Assembly (NCBI GenBank): GCA_950022295.1
Contig: OX465597.1
Coordinates: forward strand, 184,759,016 to 184,823,015
Origin: Bromus sterilis
Taxonomy: Eukaryota > Streptophyta > Magnoliopsida > Poales > Poaceae
Reading direction: 5' to 3'
Length of the DNA: 64,000 nucleotides
Below the pieces are notes generated by a model. The model was not told where the DNA came from. It did not search any database and was given only the letters and a program-made list of their open reading frames with translations. Positions 58,641-64,000 of this stretch are shown in pieces. Position 1 is the first letter of the stretch, and each line of letters begins with the position of its first letter. A program made the position numbers and the translations under genes.

Positions 58641-59162
58641 ACTCCTCGCCCGAGCGCTCGAAAAAGCTCCGCGAGTGACTGCTAAAACAGCTCACTTGAT
58701 TGTTTATTCCAAGTGGGTGCATTACTAACTAGGCTCCGTGCCTCGATAAAAATACATATTGTGCAGATCGGCCGAGCTGGGACTTGCCGCAGAGCGATTT
58801 CACTCCCAATCTTTTCCATGCGCTTGCATGATAGAAAAATCAGGGCGGACGCGCCTAGGCTACGAACATTACTGGCGGCAATTGATCACTGTAAGACCTG
58901 CAGCGGCATGACTTTTGGTCGACACCAGTGTTCCAAGCTCATATCGAGGGACGTGAGTTTGATTGGGCTACTACGGTATTTGCCACTAGCGCAATTCACC
59001 AAGGCTCGACCAGTCGACTCCTTGGGCCCTTTCATTTTAGCATTCCCTCGAAACAGGTTTTGTCATGGCCCTAGACTGCCAGCGACCCGCGGTTGAACCA
59101 TGCATACATCGAAGCGACGCAGGAATGGACTTGAGTCCCTGCGCGACTCTTCGAGTCCCCCA

Positions 59163-59178
59163 GGCACTCGGGGGCTAC
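59163..59178 (+). other. Polypurine tract of element C
   Basis: GGCACTCGGGGGCTAC directly abuts the 3' LTR start (TGACGAGG at 59179). It primes plus-strand DNA synthesis. Its first 14 bases recur in the units of the array at 39511-40130. Confidence 0.75.
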
Positions 59179-59626
59179 TGACGAGGGGGTGACCCCACAA
59201 CTCCTATGGATGGGCCTACCCGGCGTACCCGAAGACAGAAGGCCCACAAAGATGCCGCCTGGGCCCAGCCTTGGCCCACTAGTGGCACCGACGTGGGAAT
59301 CCACGACTTGTAAAGGAAGGTGCAAACCTGCCATGTGGTACAAGATTAGGGTTAAGAAACCTCACCTGTAATCCAAGAAGGATTCCCCGAGACGTAGCCT
59401 AGTATATAACAGCTAGGAGGGGAGACGTCTAGATCATCCAATACACGATCTGTAACCCTAGCCTTGTGCGCACTAGCCTTGGCCTTCCCTGTGATCGCAT
59501 CTCCAAGCAATAATATCGAGCAGGAACGTCTCCTCCTGTTAGCCGACGAGCTATCGTCCAACCTGTGCCTCTCATGACTAACCCAGGTTCCCTGACCATG
59601 GGATTTGCCGGGGTTGATCCCCGTCA
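59179..59626 (+). mobile_element. 3' LTR of element C (448 bp)
   Basis: TGACGAGGGGGTGACCCC ... GGTTGATCCCCGTCA, with TG...CA ends. TATA-like AGTATATAAC at 59401-59410. It is very similar to the LTR at 61030-61475 and to the surviving end at 34961-35152. The right flank GGTTG is the expected target duplication, but the left partner is lost with the truncated 5' LTR. Confidence 0.88.
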
Positions 59627-59693
59627 GGTTGCCTCCCAACAAGCGCTTTCTTTTACTCCTTTAAGCTAGGCATAAATATTATAAAAGGTGCTC

Positions 59694-60608
59694 TCATAAG
59701 AATAAGAATTTGAAGCAAAAGAGAGCATTAAGAAGCAAATATGACACACATTTAAGCCTAATCCACTTCCTATGCATAGGCATATTGTAAGAAAATAAGT
59801 CAAATAAGCACAAAGTGACATGCATAGAAAGGTGGAACAGGAACAATTTCAAAACTTTCAACATAAGGAGAGGTGTTTTTGCAACATGGAAGTTTCTACA
59901 ACCAAACTTTCCCCTCTCAAAGTAATTTTCAGTAGTATCATGAACAACATCAAGAATATAACTATCACATAAATCATGTTGTGCATGACCTACAAGCACA
60001 CGTGTATAACTTTCAACACGGTCTTTAGGATCATAAGATAAATGCAACCCATCACATTGAGCCTTAATAAGAGCACAATTCTCCGGAATATGAGTTGGAG
60101 ATTTCAAAAGGATAATAGGACAATCAATTGTGGGTGCAATAGCAAAAATTTCATGCTTGACATTAGGAACTATAGGAAGTTCATCTCCGTAAGCATCATC
60201 CATAGTGGCATCACGGCCATAAGCATAGAAGGCATCAACTTCATCAAAAAGGGATATTTCAAAAGAATCCATAGGATCATAGCACTCATATAGGGTAAGA
60301 TTCAAAGAGTTACTATCATTAGAAGGTAGACTTGGATGGCTCCATTCTTCCTCCTTTTGTTCGTCACTCTCCTCCTCTTTTTCATCCAAGGAGCTTTCAG
60401 TTTCAGCAATTTCTTCTTCCCTAGAGTCCTGCAAATCATTAGTCTCTTCCTTTGGGGGAGAGATTCTCTCAAGATGATCAGTAATATAATAATTTTCATC
60501 GTAATTTTCCAAACAATAGTTAAGTATAGCAAGACTCTCAGATTTGTAAGGGGCATCATCAATATTTTTAATAAGAGAAGTAATTTCATAGGCACCTATA
60601 AGGAACAA
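59694..60608 (-). CDS. Element D ORF, unknown retrotransposon protein (304 aa)
   Basis: A clean open frame of 304 codons, one of the few unbroken in the window. The first 50 residues are neutral (MFLIGAYEITSLIKNIDDAP). Residues about 55-100 are very acidic with E/D/K runs (DSREEEIAETESSLDEKEEE). Then comes DSFEISLFDEVDAFYAYGRD and a region rich in His/Asp (VGHAQHDLCDSYILDVVHD). The C-terminal 45 residues are hydrophobic/basic (LKLFLFHLSMHVTLCLFDLF), possibly one membrane-like segment. It reads toward D's 3' LTR, so it is a sense-strand ORF of D. The frame seems to continue upstream (60789-60586), so the real start may be further right. I recognise no gag, PR, RT or IN motif; function unknown. 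Confidence 0.55.
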   Translation of the reverse strand: MFLIGAYEITSLIKNIDDAPYKSESLAILNYCLENYDENYYITDHLERISPPKEETNDLQDSREEEIAETESSLDEKEEESDEQKEEEWSHPSLPSNDSNSLNLTLYECYDPMDSFEISLFDEVDAFYAYGRDATMDDAYGDELPIVPNVKHEIFAIAPTIDCPIILLKSPTHIPENCALIKAQCDGLHLSYDPKDRVESYTRVLVGHAQHDLCDSYILDVVHDTTENYFERGKFGCRNFHVAKTPLLMLKVLKLFLFHLSMHVTLCLFDLFSYNMPMHRKWIRLKCVSYLLLNALFCFKFLFL

Positions 60609-61029
60609 ATTCTTCTATTTGCTCTGCATCATCAAAATCATAATTTCTCTTAGCATAAGAAGCTAAGGTTTCATCATCATTGTACTCACATTGGAAAGCA
60701 AGGTGTTTGTGCCTCATGAAGCAACAAGATTCATCCCTGTAGAAAGATATATTATATATTGAGCACAAGTTTCTAGCATACTCATACAACTAATGTATTT
60801 GTTTCCATAAATGTATCCCCTTTTGAGACAAGCGGTGTTCCTTGTACCACTTTTGTTGATCCTAGGTGGATCCTCCATGCCAATAAGATCTAGTTTCAAA
60901 GAAGTCAGACATTGATTGGCAAGTAAGGACCTAGACATACTATTTTTTTGATTTTTGATAAAAGACACTAAAGCAAAAACTGAAAGGTAAACTAACAAGA
61001 CTAAAAAGAAAATATAAAAGATAGTGTGT
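60609..61029 (-). mobile_element. Element D interior, further right part
   Basis: AT-rich D sequence with a short coding-like piece at 60789-60586 (RNLCSIYNISFYRDESCCFM, then HKHLAFQCEYNDDE) that looks like the upstream part of the D ORF. It is cut at 61030 by the second C-family element. Confidence 0.5.
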
Positions 61030-61475
61030 GACGAGGGGGTGACCCAACGACTCCTATGGATGAGCCTACCCGGTGTACCCGATGACAGGAGGCCCATAGA
61101 GATGTCGCCTGGGCCCAGCCTTGGCCCACTAGTGGCACCGACGTAGGAGTCCGCGACTCATAAGGAAGGTGCAAACTTGTCGTACGGTACATGATTAGAG
61201 TTAGGAAACCTCATCTGTAATCCCAGACGGACTCCCCGAGACCTAGCCTCGTATATAAAGGCTAGGAGGGGAGACGTCGACATCAAGCAATACGCAATCT
61301 GTAAACCCTAGCTTTGTGCGCACTAGCCTTGGCTCCCCTGTAATCGCCATCTCCAATCAATAACATCGAGCAGGAACGTATCCTCCTGTTATCCGACGAG
61401 CTATCGTCCAACCTGTGCCTCTCATGACTAACCCAGGGTCCCTGACCATGGGATTTCCGGGGTACATCCTCGTCA
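61030..61475 (+). mobile_element. 5' LTR of a second C-family element, C2 (446 bp)
   Basis: TGACGAGGGGGTGACCC ... ATCCTCGTCA, with a TATA-like GTATATAAAG (61251-61260). It is followed directly by a PBS. It is complete, unlike the 5' LTR of element C. Confidence 0.87.
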
Positions 61476-61876
61476 ATTGGAGCCGTCTGCGGGAACTACA
61501 CAGGTTGGAATTACGATCTCGGCGATTCCATCCTCAGCAAGCCGCAACTCAAGAGCAAGAACCAGATGCAATCCACCCGAGGAATTCAAGATCACGGCGA
61601 ATATCTCTGCCGCCCCGGCGAGATCGCTCAGCCTGCAGTCGTGTCAAGACCAATACTACGACGGCAACCGAGCACACCGCAAGCGAAGGAGAACTCGACG
61701 ACCCAAAAGAAATTCCCCGGCTGATGAACTCGTCAATTGGCGCCGTCTGTGGGAACCGCACAGGTTGGAAACACGATCTCAGCGGCCTCACCAACATCTT
61801 CAACACCCGCCGATGCGATGAATTCATCAACACTTTTCGATCCGACGACCCAGGCAGAATCCGATCTGTTTGGGTC
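61476..61876 (+). mobile_element. C2 leader with two primer-binding-site copies
   Basis: The first PBS-like sequence, ATTGGAGCCGTCTGCGGGAA (61476-61495), is a two-base variant. A second, perfect copy, ATTGGCGCCGTCTGTGGGAA, lies at 61736-61755. The sequence after each PBS is similar (CACAGGTTGGAA, then ACGATCTC), so about 260 bp of leader is tandemly duplicated with divergence. The downstream part matches the element C leader at 35173-35295. An E-family element cuts it at 61877. Confidence 0.8.
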
Positions 61877-62989
61877 TGATGAGGACATGGCTACCATAGT
61901 TACATCCACAACCCCTGCTAATATACCTACTGGACCAATTACTAGAGATCGTGCACACCAATTAAATTATCAGGTACTTTCGCTTCTTGGTAATGTTTCT
62001 AATGTTCATGTGAATATGATGCTGCCTAACGTCGATATATTTCTGTTGCTGACAAATGAAGGACCTAGCATGGACAAGAAGGATGAGCATTGGAGCATGT
62101 TCAAGCATGAAGATGATGAGGACATAATTATCATGGATATGACCATTAATTCCTCTCTATTTGATCAAGAAATGAAGTCAATACAAAGGGGCATGATTGT
62201 GTGCTGTACAAGAAGTTATTTCACGTCACTTTTGGCCCAAGAGAAGATAGAGACCAAGTCTTTCACGTCATGGACTCAGATTCGGACTGCAGAGATATAC
62301 CCAACTTCAAACAGCCGCCGTTTCTACATACGAACTCCAAATTGGGTGATTCTTTTTTCTGGTGATAGCTTATCTCGTTTAGTTTCCAAACCAATTGGTT
62401 TCACCTTCAAATTCCTTCGGAGCGTGGAGATATTGCGAAAATGGTGCGACCCAGCAGCAGAATCCGAATCAAAGTCCAACTCAATAGGTGTTGCATCACC
62501 TCCACATGGGCCCAAGTGCCTTGTACGACCTAGGTTTAGTTTTAGGACTCCTTGGGATTTCCTTCCACCCCCTTGGCCTCCACCCTTTAGTCCTATATAA
62601 GTAGATCAACCCCTAGGGTTTTTCTTTGGATTTCTTTTAGTTAAAAAGACTGCTTAGCTAATTGCTGCATCTTCGTGTACTCGGTTTGTGTCCAACGACC
62701 AGATCAAGACCGCTTTCGGAATCCCAACTTTATTCATACTTCATCTACATATTCGCAATATTCAGATTGCTTTATCATAGTTCTTGCTTGTTCTTCGATT
62801 GCTTGCAGGCACTAGACCTTCGTGGTCAGGTTGATCGTGCTCCGGCGTGGTCAATAACCTTCAGGAGATTGGTTGAGCGATTGCTAAGGCGCAACGTCGT
62901 TGCACGTTTGTAGTCGGATCATCAAAGTCGACTCCATCAAATCGTAGTTATCATCTCATCGAAACATCGGGACACCTTCGCCTCTATCA
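61877..62989 (+). mobile_element. 5' LTR of an E-family element (1113 bp)
   Basis: TGATGAGGACATGG ... CGCCTCTATCA. It is related to the 916-917-bp solo LTRs but longer and diverged. TATA-like CCTATATAAG (62592-62601). The early U3 frame again encodes a polyprotein tail (TGPITRDRAHQLNYQV). The left flank GGGTC (61872-61876) should be repeated beyond the window. Confidence 0.85.
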
Positions 62990-64000
62990 AGTGGTATCAG
63001 TTTTCAGGTTGCTCGGTGAGAATTCCACATCTTATATTAGATCTGTTTTTTTATCACATATCATCCACACAAAAAGCCATAAAAATAGGATTAGATCATC
63101 ATATCCAATCCAATCTGAGGCTTCGCAATTTTCTTTTCGGTGCTTTGCTTTATTGAATTATCGGTTGCATCGTCGTGTTCAGTTGCTGGTCTTAGTATCT
63201 AGTCCTTTAGAGTTTCGAGTTCTGTTCACGTTAGTCACCGCCGCCGCTGCACCATCATCCCATCCGCTGCCTACTTCTACCATCTACCATAGAAAAAGAG
63301 AGAGAACAGAGTTGAAAAAAGAGTTGAAAAAAGAGAGAAAAAAAGAAAGAAAAAAGGAAAAAAGAGAAAAAAGAAGAAAAATTTCGGATCTATCTCTAGT
63401 TGAACTCGTATTTGAAATCTCGTCGGAATCAGTTTTGAGCAGTGTCCACTAAAACGGGCATAACTTTGTCATCCGAAGTACGTTTTGGCTCCACGAGTAC
63501 TCAAATTAAAGATATTTCCGAGCCGCTTCTAAATAGTTCTGGAGCTAGTGTGTTATTTGAAACTCCAGATCGGCTTCTAAGACGGACTTTTTGACCTCGA
63601 AAGTTTCCGAGCACAGTTTTTGTAAGATTTCGGGCTGATTCTCAATTTTTTTGACACCTCATCCGAACTCTAAATTGAGTGATTCTTATTGCGTCGGAAA
63701 GCTTAAGTCAGTGCCCTATTGGAGGAAAAATATCAAAAATTAGCAAATATATTTCAGAGGAAAGTTGTAGCGAGAATATTGGTGTATCTTGATTTGGAGC
63801 CTATTTTCACCATTATCTTTGCTCTGTTGATGATCTTCACTTATATCTTGCTATTCAGAGCTACTTCATATCATTCATTGCTGCTAGTTGTGCTACGCCG
63901 TGACCACATTAGTGTTCTAGGCTCGCGTCTCTAGTCCGGTCTAGACTAGGACCAGCACAGTATCGTCGTTGAGCGTTAATTCAATTTTGCATCTCTGAAT
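62990..64000 (+). mobile_element. PBS and leader of the E-family element
   Basis: AGTGGTATCAG follows the LTR, matching the Met-tRNA primer site for about 9 bases (TGGTATCAG at 62992-63000). The leader contains a purine-rich GAAAGAAAAAAGG tract (63295-63385) and no accepted ORF. Bases 63907-64000 match the leader of element H near position 172-285. Gag should start beyond the window. Confidence 0.75.

Noticed and set aside
1..64000. Host gene or gene fragment captured by a transposon
   Set aside because: I looked for protein families outside retrotransposon and CACTA functions and recognised none. Absence is not proven without a database search.

Overview
The window looks like intergenic heterochromatin of a large-genome grass, most likely a Pooideae/Triticeae species such as wheat, barley, rye or Aegilops. 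That is an inference from the types of transposable element and their coding style; no species marker was available. I found no host gene, no rRNA gene, no convincing tRNA gene and no CRISPR. Essentially every kilobase can be assigned to LTR retrotransposons or to one CACTA DNA transposon, all apparently broken by stops and frameshifts.

Layout. (1) 1-5291: an internally non-autonomous Gypsy-like element H on the + strand. It has a leader, two unknown ORFs, a PPT and a 3' LTR at 4419-5291. A Copia 5' LTR piece (about 450-1161) and an E-family solo LTR (3173-4089, TSD GAAGG) sit inside it. (2) 5292-20811: a chromovirus-type Gypsy family A on the - strand. The order on that strand is LTR (20811-17173), leader/ORF0/gag/pol (17172-11191), second LTR (11190-7257), then a second truncated leader/ORF0/gag (7256-5412) joined to a foreign gag fragment. 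(3) 20812-21068: an integrase scrap. (4) 21069-64000: a nested stack. Family B LTR copy 1 (21069-24921) is cut by an A-family LTR (24922-27565). That LTR is cut by element D (3' LTR 27566-29174, interior running to about 61029). D carries a B-family solo LTR (29466-33726, TSD AACTA), element C (34961-59626) and a second C-family element, C2 (from 61030). C carries an E-family solo LTR (38595-39510, TSD TTGGC) and a CACTA transposon (about 41150-55091). The CACTA carries a third B-family solo LTR (42016-46336, TSD AGAAG). C2 is cut at 61877 by an E-family element whose 5' LTR, PBS and leader run off the window.

How the parts work. Family A encodes gag with a CCHC knuckle, protease, RT-RNase H, integrase and a chromodomain-like tail, plus an extra ORF before gag (ORF0). 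Element C encodes gag and protease on + but shows no RT or integrase. It also carries a long spliced antisense gene of the putative gypsy-type Transposase_28 kind, now split by the CACTA. The CACTA encodes a TNP2-type transposase and an accessory Transposase_24-type protein on -.

The best candidates for something under-described are: ORF0 of family A, whose middle has a dsRNA-binding-domain-like pattern; the antisense gene of element C; the array of PPT-like 65-bp repeats in C; a 205-bp foldback just upstream of the CACTA transposase; and a near-perfect 30-bp hairpin at the ORF junction in H.
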